DNA from: Micromonospora rifamycinica
GTDB taxonomy: Bacteria; Actinomycetota; Actinomycetes; Mycobacteriales; Micromonosporaceae
Assembly (NCBI RefSeq): GCF_900090265.1
Contig: NZ_LT607752.1
Coordinates: 1,798,001-1,862,000, forward strand
DNA: 64,000 nucleotides
Reading direction: 5' to 3'
Positions 41,801 to 51,170 of this stretch are shown piece after piece. The notes beneath the pieces are model-generated. The model saw nothing but the letters and a program-made list of their open reading frames with translations, was not told the DNA's origin and did not search any database. Within the stretch, counting starts at the first letter, position 1; every line of letters starts with the position of its first letter. The position numbers and the translations under genes are program-made.

Positions 41801-43234
41801 ATGCTGCAACCCAGGCGAACAGGACGAATGTCGGCTCCCGTGCGGAAGGTGCAGTTGGCGACCGCGGCCATGCTGCTGGTGGCCACCACCATGACGGCCT
41901 GCGGCGACAGCGGGGACGACGGCGCGAAGGCGAGCGCCCCCAAGGCACCGGCGACCGTCCCCGAACTCACCACGGACCCGCTGACCCTCAGCTTCATCTG
42001 GTTCGACTGGCCCCCTGCCCGCGCCCTGGAGACCTTCGCCAACGCGGAGTACAAGAAAGAGCGGCCGAACGCGACCATCAAGGTCAACACCGTGCCGAAC
42101 GCGAACTGGCACGACGCGATCTTCACCCAGTTCGCCGCGCGCAAGACCGACTTCGACATCCCGATCCTGGACTCGCAGCACATCGGCGAGGCTGTGACGA
42201 ACGGCAACATCCTCGACCTCACCGACTTCGTCAAGCAGAACATCGACGTCCAGGCCTACAACCCGTACCTCCTGGCGGCCTACGGCCAGTTCCCCCAGGC
42301 CGAGACCGGCAAACGCGACGAGAACGCCAGCCTGTACGGCCTGCCGCTGCTCGGCGACACCTGGACGATGATCTACCGCAAGGACCTGATCGGCGACAAG
42401 CCCCCGCAGACCTGGGACCAGATGATCTCCGTCGCCGCGAAGTGCCAGGCGGACCACCCGGGCGTCAGCGGACTGGCGTTCCACCAGGCCAACGGCTCCG
42501 ACGCGGCGGCCGTCACCTACAACACGGTCAACGGCGTCTACGGCGGCAACCTCTGGGACGCCAAGAACCGCAAGATCGACGGCGTCCTCAACGACGCCGC
42601 CGGCCAGGAGGCGATGGACGTCCTGGTCAACAAGATGAAGCCGCTGACCGCCAAGGGCTCCGGCAACTGGTTCATCGACGAGGTGAACGCGGCCGTCGCC
42701 CAGGGCAAGGCGTGCATCGCGTTCAACTGGATCGCCGCGAGCGGCGGCCTGCTCGACCCGAAGCAGTCGACGCTCGGCACCACCCGGGAGCAGATCCTCG
42801 ACAAGCTGGGCTTCGCCACCCTGCCGACCCAGAAGACCAATCTGGTCCCCCTCGGCGGGATGGGGATGCACGTGTCGGCCTACTCCCCCAAGGCGAACCA
42901 GGCGGAGGCCCTGAACTTCATGAAGTGGTTCGAGCGGGCCGACGTGCAGAAGAAGTGGGCCGCGGCCGGCGGCGTGCCGGCGCGGACCGACGCCCTGCAG
43001 TCGCCCGAGTTCCTCAATGCCGGACCCTTCAACCAGGTGTACACCGACTCGGTGCCGCGGATGCGGGACATGTGGAACGTGCCCGAGTACGCCCGCCTGG
43101 TCGACATCGAGAACACCGGCGTGAACGCGGCGCTCAACGGCGCGAAGAAGCCGAAGGAGGCGCTCGACGACATCGCCCGGGAGCAGCAGGCCGTGCTCGA
43201 CTCCGGCAACCGCAAGGGCGGCGGCGGACTGTGA
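41801..43234 (+). CDS. ABC importer substrate-binding lipoprotein
   Basis: 477 residues of the family 1 extracellular solute-binding proteins. A signal peptide of about 33 residues ends in the lipobox MTAC, so it is anchored to the membrane by lipid. The mature protein has the two-lobe pattern of sugar/polyol binders (SFIWFDWPP, YGLPLLGDTWTMIYRKDL, FNWIAASGGLL, GGMGMHVSAYSP). It is first in a five-gene transporter operon and is expected to set its specificity. The ligand is not clear from sequence; the downstream alcohol and aldehyde dehydrogenases suggest a polyol or similar alcohol. Confidence 0.92.
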   Translation: MLQPRRTGRMSAPVRKVQLATAAMLLVATTMTACGDSGDDGAKASAPKAPATVPELTTDPLTLSFIWFDWPPARALETFANAEYKKERPNATIKVNTVPNANWHDAIFTQFAARKTDFDIPILDSQHIGEAVTNGNILDLTDFVKQNIDVQAYNPYLLAAYGQFPQAETGKRDENASLYGLPLLGDTWTMIYRKDLIGDKPPQTWDQMISVAAKCQADHPGVSGLAFHQANGSDAAAVTYNTVNGVYGGNLWDAKNRKIDGVLNDAAGQEAMDVLVNKMKPLTAKGSGNWFIDEVNAAVAQGKACIAFNWIAASGGLLDPKQSTLGTTREQILDKLGFATLPTQKTNLVPLGGMGMHVSAYSPKANQAEALNFMKWFERADVQKKWAAAGGVPARTDALQSPEFLNAGPFNQVYTDSVPRMRDMWNVPEYARLVDIENTGVNAALNGAKKPKEALDDIAREQQAVLDSGNRKGGGGL

Positions 43235-44181
43235 GTGAACCCGCACCCCTGACGACCGGGCACCCCGGGCAGGTGGCGTCCGCGACGCCGCCTGCGCCGG
43301 GCCGGACCCGCCGGCTGGGCGACCGCGGGCTCGCCGTCGCCTTCGTCTCCCCCGCGCTGCTGCTGTTGCTCGGCATGTCGGTGTTCCCGCTGCTGTGGGC
43401 GTTGTACCTGTCCTTCACCGACTACTCGGCCACCCGTGGCGGCCCCGCCCACTTCGTCGGGTTCGGCAACTACACCGCCATCCTGACGTCGGCGCAGGTC
43501 CACCTGAGGGCGCTGACCACCCTGATCTACGTGGTCGGCGCGGTCTCCCTGCAGACCGTGCTCGGCTTTTCCATCGCCTATCTGATCTCCCGGCGCACCC
43601 ACGGGCGGGGAGTGCTGACCACCCTGTTCCTGGTGCCGATGATGCTGTCGCCGGTAGTGGTCGGGCTGTTCTGGCGGTTCATGCTCGACGCGCAGTTCGG
43701 GGTGGTCAACAGCATGCTCGGCTCGCTCGGCCTCGGGCAGGTGGAGTGGCTGACCAAGCAGCGGACGGCGCTGCTGTCCCTGATCGTGGTCGACACCTGG
43801 CAGTGGACCCCGTTCATCATGCTGATCGCCCTGGCGGGTCTGACCGCGGTGCCGAAGTACCTGTACGAGGCCGCCTCGATCGACCGGGCGTCCGAGTGGT
43901 TCCGGTTCCGCACCATCACCCTTCCGCTGGTGTGGCCGCTGCTGCTCATCGCCGTGCTGTTCCGGGCCATCGAGGCGTTCCGGCTGTTCGACCTGGTCTA
44001 CATCCTCACCAGCGGGGGTCCGGGCGTCTCCACCGAGACGTTGTCGTTCCACGTCTACAAGGTCGCGTTCCTCGGCTTCAACACCGGCACCGCGTCGGCG
44101 TACGGGATCCTCATGGTCCTCGTCGTCATCGTCCTCACGCAGCTCTACCTGCGCTACCTGAACAAGCTCAAGGAGGACTGA
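43231..44181 (+). CDS. ABC importer permease 1 (MalF/UgpA type)
   Basis: A 316-residue inner-membrane permease with six predicted helices and the cytoplasmic EAA loop (EAASIDRASEWFRFRTITLPL) that docks the ATPase. GTG 43231 overlaps the binding-protein stop (GTGA), so translation is coupled. It pairs with the permease at 44181. Confidence 0.92.
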   Translation: MSEPAPLTTGHPGQVASATPPAPGRTRRLGDRGLAVAFVSPALLLLLGMSVFPLLWALYLSFTDYSATRGGPAHFVGFGNYTAILTSAQVHLRALTTLIYVVGAVSLQTVLGFSIAYLISRRTHGRGVLTTLFLVPMMLSPVVVGLFWRFMLDAQFGVVNSMLGSLGLGQVEWLTKQRTALLSLIVVDTWQWTPFIMLIALAGLTAVPKYLYEAASIDRASEWFRFRTITLPLVWPLLLIAVLFRAIEAFRLFDLVYILTSGGPGVSTETLSFHVYKVAFLGFNTGTASAYGILMVLVVIVLTQLYLRYLNKLKED

Positions 44182-45095
44182 TGGCCGTCTCCGTCGACAA
44201 GGCCGGGTCCACCGGTGCGGCCCGGGACCACCCGCCCCCCGCCCGCCGCCGCCGTCGCGGCCGGGGCCGCGCCGTGCTGGAGGTCGCGCTGCTGACCGCG
44301 CTGGCCGTGGTGATGCTCTTCCCGGTGCTGTGGATGATCGAGACGTCCATCAAGGACAACCGCGACGTCTACGCCGTCCCGGCGAAGTTCGTCGACTTCC
44401 AGGTCACCCTGGACCACTTCCGGGACGTCTTCGTCGCCCCCGACGGCGGTCGCTCGGCCCTGTCCGTGGCGTTCCTCAACTCCGTCGTGGTCGCCGGGGT
44501 CTCCACCGTGCTGGCCACCGTGCTGGGGGTGCCGGCGGCCTGGGCCTACTCGCGGTTCGCCCTGCGGGCCAAGAAGGACCAGCTGTTCTTCATCCTGTCC
44601 ACCCGGTTCATGCCGCCCGTCGTGGTCGTGGTGCCGATCTTCCTGATGTACCGGCAGATCGGGCTGATCGACACCAAGCTCGGCCTGATCCTCATCTACG
44701 CCGCGTTCAACGTCCCGTTCACCATCTGGATGATGAAGGGGTTCGTCGACGAGGTGCCCGCCGAGTACGAGGACGCCGCCATGCTCGACGGCTACACCCG
44801 CCTCCAGGCGTTCTGGAAGTTCACCCTGCCGCTGCTCGTCCCCGGCATCGCCGCGACGGCGGTCTTCGCGCTCATCTTCTCCTGGAACGAGTTCGTGTTC
44901 GCCATCTTCCTCACCTCCAGCGACGACGTGCGGACCGCGCCGCCCGCCATCGCCGGCCTGATCGGCGGCACCACCGTGGACTGGGGTCTGGTGGCCGCCG
45001 CCTCGGTGGTCTTCGCCCTGCCGGTGCTCGTCTTCGCCTACCTGGTGCGCCGGCACCTCGTCGCCGGTGTGACGCTCGGGGCGGTGCGACGCTGA
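44181..45095 (+). CDS. ABC importer permease 2 (MalG/UgpE type)
   Basis: A 304-residue permease with six predicted helices after an Arg-rich N-terminus and an EAA-type loop (EYEDAAMLDGYTRLQAFWKFTLPL). The ATG shares one base with the previous stop. Together with permease 1 it forms the transmembrane channel. Confidence 0.92.
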   Translation: MAVSVDKAGSTGAARDHPPPARRRRRGRGRAVLEVALLTALAVVMLFPVLWMIETSIKDNRDVYAVPAKFVDFQVTLDHFRDVFVAPDGGRSALSVAFLNSVVVAGVSTVLATVLGVPAAWAYSRFALRAKKDQLFFILSTRFMPPVVVVVPIFLMYRQIGLIDTKLGLILIYAAFNVPFTIWMMKGFVDEVPAEYEDAAMLDGYTRLQAFWKFTLPLLVPGIAATAVFALIFSWNEFVFAIFLTSSDDVRTAPPAIAGLIGGTTVDWGLVAAASVVFALPVLVFAYLVRRHLVAGVTLGAVRR

Positions 45096-46162
45096 TGGCA
45101 GGCATCGAGGTGACCGCCCTGCACAAGCGGTACCCGGACGGGACGGTGGCGGTCGAGCACGTGGACCTGTCCATCGCCGACGGCGAGCTGTTCGTGATGC
45201 TCGGCCCCTCGGGGTGCGGCAAGACGACCACGCTGCGGGCGGTGGCCGGTCTGGAGCGGCAGACCACGGGCGACATCCACATCGGTGACACGCTGGTCAA
45301 CGACCTGCCGCCGGCCGAGCGTGACATCGCGATGGTGTTCCAGTTCTACGCCCTCTACCCGCACCTGCGGACCCGGGACAACCTGGCGTTCCCGCTGCGG
45401 GCCGGGGGGCTGCCCAAGCCGGAGGTGCAGCGGCGGGTCGCCGAGGCGGCCCGGCTGATGCGGCTCGGTCCGCTGCTCGACCGGCGGCCACGCCAGCTCT
45501 CCGGCGGCGAGCAGCAGCGGGTGGCGCTCGCCCGCGCCCTGGTGCGACGACCGCGCGCCTTCCTCATGGACGAGCCGCTCACCAATCTGGACGCGGAGCT
45601 GAGAGCGGACATGCGTACCGAGATCAAGCACCTGCAGGGGGAGCTGGGCGCGACCATGGTCTACGTCACCCACGACCAGGTGGAGGCGATGTCGCTCGGT
45701 CACCGGATCGCGATCCTCAACAAGGGTCGGGTCGAGCAGATCGGCACGCCGCTGGAGGTCTACGACCGGCCGGCGAGCCTCTTCTGCGCGGCGTTCATCG
45801 GCTCCCCGCCGATGAACCTGATCGAGGTGGAGGTGGCCGACGGGAAGCTGCGCGGTCAGGGCGGACTGGTCCTCACCCCGCCGCCGGACCTGCCCCGCGA
45901 CCGTCCGCTGGTCGCCGGCGTCCGCCCCGAGGCCCTGGAGATCACGGCACCGGGGGCGCACGGGTCGGTCCCGGGCCGGGTGGTGTCGGTGGAGTGGCTG
46001 GGCGACGAGATCATCTACGTGGTGGACCACGGTGGCCGGCGCGAGGTACGGGTCCGGATGGCACCGACCGTGCGCTTCGCCGCCGACGCGCCGGTCGGGC
46101 TGCGGCACACCGGCGGCATCCCGGCGGTCTACGACGTGCACACGGAAAGGCTGGTGGCCTGA
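45095..46162 (+). CDS. ABC importer ATPase 1 (MalK/UgpC type)
   Basis: A 355-residue CUT1-type ATPase. Walker A GPSGCGKTT, Q-loop FQFYALYP, signature LSGGEQQRV, Walker B AFLMDEPLTNLD and the switch histidine in YVTHDQVEA are all intact. A C-terminal TOBE-like regulatory domain follows. The start overlaps the permease stop (TGATG). It is immediately followed by a second ATPase gene, so the transporter probably works with an ATPase heterodimer. Confidence 0.93.
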   Translation: MAGIEVTALHKRYPDGTVAVEHVDLSIADGELFVMLGPSGCGKTTTLRAVAGLERQTTGDIHIGDTLVNDLPPAERDIAMVFQFYALYPHLRTRDNLAFPLRAGGLPKPEVQRRVAEAARLMRLGPLLDRRPRQLSGGEQQRVALARALVRRPRAFLMDEPLTNLDAELRADMRTEIKHLQGELGATMVYVTHDQVEAMSLGHRIAILNKGRVEQIGTPLEVYDRPASLFCAAFIGSPPMNLIEVEVADGKLRGQGGLVLTPPPDLPRDRPLVAGVRPEALEITAPGAHGSVPGRVVSVEWLGDEIIYVVDHGGRREVRVRMAPTVRFAADAPVGLRHTGGIPAVYDVHTERLVA

Positions 46163-47238
46163 TGGGAACCGTGGCGGTGCGCGGGCTGCGCAAGTCCTTC
46201 GGCCGGGTCCAGGCCCTGGACGGGGTGACACTGGACGTGCCGGACGGCTCGTTCTTCGTCGTGCTCGGCCCCTCCGGCGCGGGCAAGACGACGACCCTGC
46301 GGGCGATCGCCGGCCTGGACCGGCCCGACGCCGGATCGGTGCACCTGGACGGCAGGGACGCGACCGGCGACGCCCCGGCCGACCGCGACCTGGCCATGGT
46401 CTTCCAGAACTACGCCCTCTATCCGCGCCACACCGCGTACGAGAACATCGCCTCGCCGCTGCGGGCGCGCCGCCGCTCCCCGGGCGAGATCGCCGCCGCG
46501 GTGCAGCGGATGTCGAGCCTGCTGCACATCGAACGGCTGCTGCAGCGGCGTCCGGCGCAGTTGTCGGGCGGTGAGATGCAGCGGGTCGCCCTGGCGCGGG
46601 CGCTGGTCCGCAGCCCGCGCGCGTTCCTGATGGACGAGCCGCTGACGAACCTCGACCTCAAGCTCCGGGTCGAGATGCGTACCGAGCTGACCCGGATCCA
46701 CCGTAGCCTCGGCGCGACCTTCGTCTACGTGACCAACGACCAGGTCGAGGCGCTGTCGATGGCCGACCGGGTGGCGGTGCTCAAGGAGGGGCGGGTGCAA
46801 CAGGTCGGCACGCCGACCGAGGTGTACGAACGTCCCGCCAACCAGTGGGTCGCGGGGTTCGTCGGGAGCCCACCGATCAGCCTGCTCGCCTGCCACGCCG
46901 AGGGGGACCGGCTGGTCGGTGCGGCGGGCTGGACGCTGCCGCGGCCCCGCGCCACCACGGCGCGGGACGGGCAGGCCCTGCTGCTGGGCCTGCGGGCGGA
47001 GGACCTGTCCGTCGAGACGCGGGGGTCCGCGTCGCTGCCGGGGGAGCTCTACGGCCTCGAACCGCTGGGGGACCGCACGGTGGTCGACGTCCGGGTGGGA
47101 ACGGAGATCCTCAAGATCAAGGCACGACCCACCATCACCGGTACGCCGGGCGAGCGGCTGCTCGTCACGGTCGACCTGGACCGGGCACACCTGTTCGACG
47201 CGGGCACCGGGCTGTCGCTGTCCGAGGCCGGGCGGTAG
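46162..47238 (+). CDS. ABC importer ATPase 2, switch histidine replaced
   Basis: A 358-residue homologue of the preceding gene. Walker A GPSGAGKTT, Q-loop FQNYALYP, signature LSGGEMQRV and Walker B are intact. The H-loop reads YVTNDQVEAL, with Asn192 in place of the histidine normally essential for hydrolysis. The overlapping start (TGATG) shows co-translation with ATPase 1. The pair suggests an asymmetric transporter with one full and one weakened hydrolysis site, as known in other ABC families. Polyol importers of rhizobia (GlpS/GlpT) also use two different ATPases. Confidence 0.92.
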   Translation: MGTVAVRGLRKSFGRVQALDGVTLDVPDGSFFVVLGPSGAGKTTTLRAIAGLDRPDAGSVHLDGRDATGDAPADRDLAMVFQNYALYPRHTAYENIASPLRARRRSPGEIAAAVQRMSSLLHIERLLQRRPAQLSGGEMQRVALARALVRSPRAFLMDEPLTNLDLKLRVEMRTELTRIHRSLGATFVYVTNDQVEALSMADRVAVLKEGRVQQVGTPTEVYERPANQWVAGFVGSPPISLLACHAEGDRLVGAAGWTLPRPRATTARDGQALLLGLRAEDLSVETRGSASLPGELYGLEPLGDRTVVDVRVGTEILKIKARPTITGTPGERLLVTVDLDRAHLFDAGTGLSLSEAGR

Positions 47239-47362
47239 CCGCACCGACCCGGGTGGCGAACACGCCCCCGGGGGACGGGCGCGGGCGGTCCGACCGTACG
47301 GGGGCGCGACCGCCCGGGTCCGCCCCCGGCCATCACCACGAGGATCAACAGGAGGCGACGCG

Positions 47363-48823
47363 ATGAGTGATCCGATGGACGTCCTGGCTCCCGAACACCG
47401 GCGGCTGCGCATCGGCGGCGACTGGCGCGACGCGGCGAACGGCGCCACCTTCGCCGTCGAGGACCCGGCCACCGGCAGGACCATCGCCGAGGTGGCGGAC
47501 GCCGAGGTCGCCGACGGTCTCGCCGCGCTGGACGCGGCGAGCGGGGCGATGGCGCAGTGGGCGGCGACCCCGCCGCGCAAGCGGTCGGAGTTGCTGACCG
47601 CGACGTACCGGGCGCTGACCGCGCGGTCCGAGGAGATCGCCCGGCTGATCACGCTCGAGATGGGCAAGCCGCTCGCCGAGGCGCGGGCGGAGGTGGGCTA
47701 CGGCGCCGAGTTCTTCCGGTGGTTCGCCGAGGAGGCGGTCCGCGTCGAGGGGCGCTACAGCACCGCTCCCACCGGCGGATACCGCATCCTCACCGTGCCG
47801 AAGCCGGTCGGGCCGTGCGTCTTCGTGACGCCCTGGAACTTCCCGCTGGCCATGGGCGCCCGCAAGATCGCCCCCGCGCTGGCCGCCGGGTGCACGACGA
47901 TCACCAAGCCGGCGGGCCAGACACCGCTCACCATGCTGCTGCTGGCCCGGATCATGGAGGAGGTCGGCGTCCCTGCGGGCGTCGTCAACGTGGTGACCAC
48001 CCGGCGTTCCGGCGACGTGGTCTCCGCGCTGCTGGCCGACCGGCGGACCCGCAAGCTGTCGTTCACCGGGTCGACCGAGGTCGGGCGGGTACTGCTCCGC
48101 CAGGCGGCGGACAACGTGCTGCGTACCTCGATGGAGCTGGGCGGCAACGCGGCCCTGATCGTGTGCGCCGACGCCGACCTGGACGTCGCGCTCGACGGCG
48201 CCATGGTGGCCAAGATGCGCAACATCGGGGAGTCCTGCATCGCCGCCAACCGGATCTACGTCGAGGAGCCGGTACGCGAGGAGTTCACGGCGCGCTTCGC
48301 CGAGCGGATGGGCGCGCTGTCGGTGGGCCACGGCCTCGACGACGGGGTGGACGTCGGGGCGTTGATCGACGACGCCTCGGTCGCCACGATCGACGGACTC
48401 GTCGCCGACGCGGTCGACCGGGGCGCCCGGGTCCTGGTGGGCGGCAAGCGTCCGGACGGGCCCGGGCACTTCTATCCGCCCACCGTCCTCGTCGACGTGC
48501 CCGACGACGCGCGGATGCTGGCGACCGAGATCTTCGGCCCGGTGGCGCCGGTCATCGCGTTCACCTCCGACGACGAGGTGCTGGCGAAGGCCAACGACAC
48601 CGAGCACGGTCTGGCCGCTTACGTCTTCACCCGTGACCTGCGGCGGGCGCTCCGGTTCGCCGAGGGGCTGGACACCGGGATGCTCGGTGTCAACCGTGGG
48701 CTGATCTCGGACCCGTCGGCCCCGTTCGGCGGCGTGAAGCAGTCCGGGATCGGCAAGGAGGGCTCGCACGAGGGCATCCTCGAGTACCTCGACCTCACCT
48801 ACGCGGCGGTCGACCTACCGTGA
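47363..48823 (+). CDS. NAD(P)-dependent aldehyde dehydrogenase, succinate-semialdehyde type
   Basis: 486 residues. Hallmarks are the substrate-channel PWNFPLAMGARKIAP, the glycine loop FTGSTEVGR, the general-base Glu in MELGGNAALI, the catalytic Cys in NIGESCIAANRIYV, and the C-terminal PFGGVKQSGIGKEG. The ISDPSAPFGG ending is typical of GabD-like enzymes. It oxidises an aldehyde to the acid. ATG 47363 has AGGAGG eight bases upstream. It follows the ABC ATPases by 124 bp on the same strand and likely belongs to the same catabolic unit. Confidence 0.92.
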   Translation: MSDPMDVLAPEHRRLRIGGDWRDAANGATFAVEDPATGRTIAEVADAEVADGLAALDAASGAMAQWAATPPRKRSELLTATYRALTARSEEIARLITLEMGKPLAEARAEVGYGAEFFRWFAEEAVRVEGRYSTAPTGGYRILTVPKPVGPCVFVTPWNFPLAMGARKIAPALAAGCTTITKPAGQTPLTMLLLARIMEEVGVPAGVVNVVTTRRSGDVVSALLADRRTRKLSFTGSTEVGRVLLRQAADNVLRTSMELGGNAALIVCADADLDVALDGAMVAKMRNIGESCIAANRIYVEEPVREEFTARFAERMGALSVGHGLDDGVDVGALIDDASVATIDGLVADAVDRGARVLVGGKRPDGPGHFYPPTVLVDVPDDARMLATEIFGPVAPVIAFTSDDEVLAKANDTEHGLAAYVFTRDLRRALRFAEGLDTGMLGVNRGLISDPSAPFGGVKQSGIGKEGSHEGILEYLDLTYAAVDLP

Positions 48824-48955
48824 CCGGCCCCCTGCTCCGCCTGCCCGGCGCCCGCGCCACCCCGGCGGCCGACCTCGCCGATGCCGTCCCGGTCGCGTGT
48901 GTGGCCGGCACGCCCGCCCAGCAGATCGCCGCCGACGTTCCGGAGAGGCACCGCC

Positions 48956-50164
48956 ATGCTTGAGACCGTCCGCGGCCCACGCCAGCTCATCGTGGGTGAA
49001 GGGGTCGCGCAGAACATCCCCCGGGTGGTGGCCGAGAGCGGCTCGCGCGTCCTGGTCGTGACCGACCGGGTGCTGCTGGGGCAGCCGGGGGTCGCCGGGA
49101 TCGTGGCCGCCGTGCGGGAGCGGGTCGAGGTCGTCGCGGTGTTCTCCGACGCGACGCCGGACGTGCCGCTCACCGACGTCGACCTGGCCGTGTCGGCCGC
49201 CGCCGAGGTGGACGCGAACGTGATCCTCGCCATCGGGGGCGGCACGGTGATCGACCTCGCCAAGATCGTCGGGGTCATCCGGCGGCACGGTGGGACGCCA
49301 CGCGACTTCTACGGTGAGTCGCGGGTGCCGGGGCCGACGGTTCCTCTCGTCGCCGTCCCGACGACCTCGGGCACCGGCTCCGAACTCACCCCCGTCTCGG
49401 TGCTGACCGACCCGGACCGCGCGCTGAAGGTGGGGGTGTCGAGCGTCCACATCGTGCCCGACTTCGCCATCGTCGACCCCGAACTCACCTACACCTGCCC
49501 GGCGACCGTCACCGCCCACTCCGGCATCGACGCGTTCTGTCACGCGGTGGAGAGCTACACCGCGCGACCCCGGCCGCACGGACCACGCGACCCGGTGGAG
49601 CAGGTCTTCCTCGGCCGCAACCCGGTCACCGACCACTACGCGCTGCTGGCCGCGGAGCGGATCGCCCGCAGCCTGCGTCGGGCGGTCAGGGACGGCGGCG
49701 ACACCGAGGCCCGCGCGGACATGTCCTACGGGTCGATGCTCGCCGGGCTCGCCTTCTCCCACGCGGGCAACGCGGCCCCGCACGCGCTCCAGTACCCGAT
49801 CGGTGCGGCCACCCACACGCCGCACGGCCTGGGCGTCGGGCTGCTACTGCCCTACGCGCTGGACGCGGCGAGGGACGCCGTCGGTGACCGGCTGGCCGAC
49901 CTCGCCCGGGTGTGCGGGCTCGACGTGGCCGACGCCTCCGACGCCGAGGCCACGGACACGTTCCTCACCTGGCTCGACGGGCTGCTCGCCGACATCGGCA
50001 TCCCGGCCACCCTGGCGGACATCGGCGTGGCCCGCGCCGACCTCCCGCGTTTCGCGGAGATGGCCGGTGGCGTCACCCGCCTGATCCAGAACCATCCCGG
50101 CCCGACCGACACCGCCAGCCTGACCGCGATCCTCGAAGCGGCCTGGACCGGGGAGCGGACCTGA
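48956..50164 (+). CDS. Iron-containing alcohol dehydrogenase
   Basis: 402 residues of the group III metal-dependent dehydrogenases. NAD-binding AIGGGTVIDLAK, the TTSGTGSE loop, and the metal site built from the HSGIDAFCHAVES, FSHAGNAAPHALQYPIG and THTPHGLGVGL blocks are present. It would oxidise an alcohol or polyol, giving the aldehyde used by the preceding dehydrogenase. ATG 48956 has GGAGAGG eight bases upstream. Between the two genes a 47-codon frame (48820-48963) overlaps both; it shows no family resemblance and I do not call it. Confidence 0.9.
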   Translation: MLETVRGPRQLIVGEGVAQNIPRVVAESGSRVLVVTDRVLLGQPGVAGIVAAVRERVEVVAVFSDATPDVPLTDVDLAVSAAAEVDANVILAIGGGTVIDLAKIVGVIRRHGGTPRDFYGESRVPGPTVPLVAVPTTSGTGSELTPVSVLTDPDRALKVGVSSVHIVPDFAIVDPELTYTCPATVTAHSGIDAFCHAVESYTARPRPHGPRDPVEQVFLGRNPVTDHYALLAAERIARSLRRAVRDGGDTEARADMSYGSMLAGLAFSHAGNAAPHALQYPIGAATHTPHGLGVGLLLPYALDAARDAVGDRLADLARVCGLDVADASDAEATDTFLTWLDGLLADIGIPATLADIGVARADLPRFAEMAGGVTRLIQNHPGPTDTASLTAILEAAWTGERT

Positions 50165-50194
50165 CACCCCACGCCCGGTGGCCCGGGGCGCTTC

Positions 50195-50971
50195 CTACTC
50201 CCCCGGCTCCCAGGCGATGAGCTGCTCGAAGACGCGCCGGTCGCCCTCGATCCGCAGCGAGTCCATCGTGATGCGGCCGTAGCAGAACATGACCAGCTCG
50301 TGGGCCGTCCCGCGGGCGGAGGCCCAGGTCACCGCCGGGACCTCGGCGGCGACCGGGTCGGGGAGGCGGGCGGTCCGGGCACCGTCGGCGGAGAACCAGA
50401 TCCGCCAGGATCGGCCCTCGACGGCGTGGTAGTCGATGACCGCGGGCTCGTGCGGCCACGGGAACGTCGTCGCGACGCAGGTGGTCAGGAACTCGTCGAC
50501 ACCGTCGAGGGCCACCGCGACCGGCAGCGGCTGCGGTTCACCCGCGGTGACCTGGGCGTCGTAGGTGTGCACGGCGACCTGCTGGAGCTGGTGCCGGGCG
50601 ACCGCGCCGGTCGTCTGCGGCGACTGCGACGGGCCCCACCACGTCCAGCAGCCGCGGTCCGGGCCGGCCTCCAGCAACGCGTCCAGCAGCTCCCGCGTCG
50701 ACGCGGTGAACCAGGCGAGCAGGGCGTCACGCTCCCGGGGCGCCGCCGGAGCGGACACCTGCGGGGGCGCCTCGGCGGGTCCTGCGGCCACGGTGACCGC
50801 CCACCGGTGACGGCCCTCGCCCAGATGCCGCACCAGGTCGAACAGCGTCCACTCGGGGCAGGTCGGCACCGGCACGTCGAGGCTGGGGGCCGCGGCGACC
50901 GCTGCCCGGAAGGCGCCCGACCGTTCGTCCATCAGCCGCAACAGATCGGCGAACCCCAAAGTCTCTTCCAC
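50195..50971 (-). CDS. Mycothiol-dependent maleylpyruvate isomerase-like (DinB fold) protein
   Basis: 258 residues of the actinobacterial MDMPI family. The N-terminal four-helix domain has the usual opening (LRLMDERSGAFRAAV, then VPTCPEWTLFDLVRHLGE, with the metal-binding His) and a later HQLQQVAVHTYDAQ with the second His. A C-terminal MDMPI_C-like domain follows. Most members have unknown substrates and are thought to use mycothiol. ATG 50971. It is convergent with the alcohol dehydrogenase and stands alone. Confidence 0.87.
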   Translation of the reverse strand: MEETLGFADLLRLMDERSGAFRAAVAAAPSLDVPVPTCPEWTLFDLVRHLGEGRHRWAVTVAAGPAEAPPQVSAPAAPRERDALLAWFTASTRELLDALLEAGPDRGCWTWWGPSQSPQTTGAVARHQLQQVAVHTYDAQVTAGEPQPLPVAVALDGVDEFLTTCVATTFPWPHEPAVIDYHAVEGRSWRIWFSADGARTARLPDPVAAEVPAVTWASARGTAHELVMFCYGRITMDSLRIEGDRRVFEQLIAWEPGE

Positions 50972-51170
50972 GGCAGGTTTGTACTACCGCCGCGCGCCGG
51001 ACGCCAGCGGATTAACCCCGTCGCCGACGGGCGGGCCGGGTGGCGGATCCGTCGCGGAGGGCGGGCCGGGTGGTTGTCGCCACCCGGAACGACGTGGACG
51101 TCCGGGCTCCTGGAGATCAGGGCCGGCTCACCCGGCGCGGTGGGCCGGCCCTGGTCGACCGTGGTCGGGG

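Noticed and set aside
48820..48963. 47-codon GTG frame overlapping the aldehyde and alcohol dehydrogenase genes
   Set aside because: Start overlap (GTGA) is tempting, but the product has no family features and its end lies inside the next gene.
36508..50164. Inclusion of the redox genes and the ABC operon in the antibiotic cluster
   Set aside because: None of their promoters shows the ACCCCTA motif, and their functions have no place in the predicted pathway.
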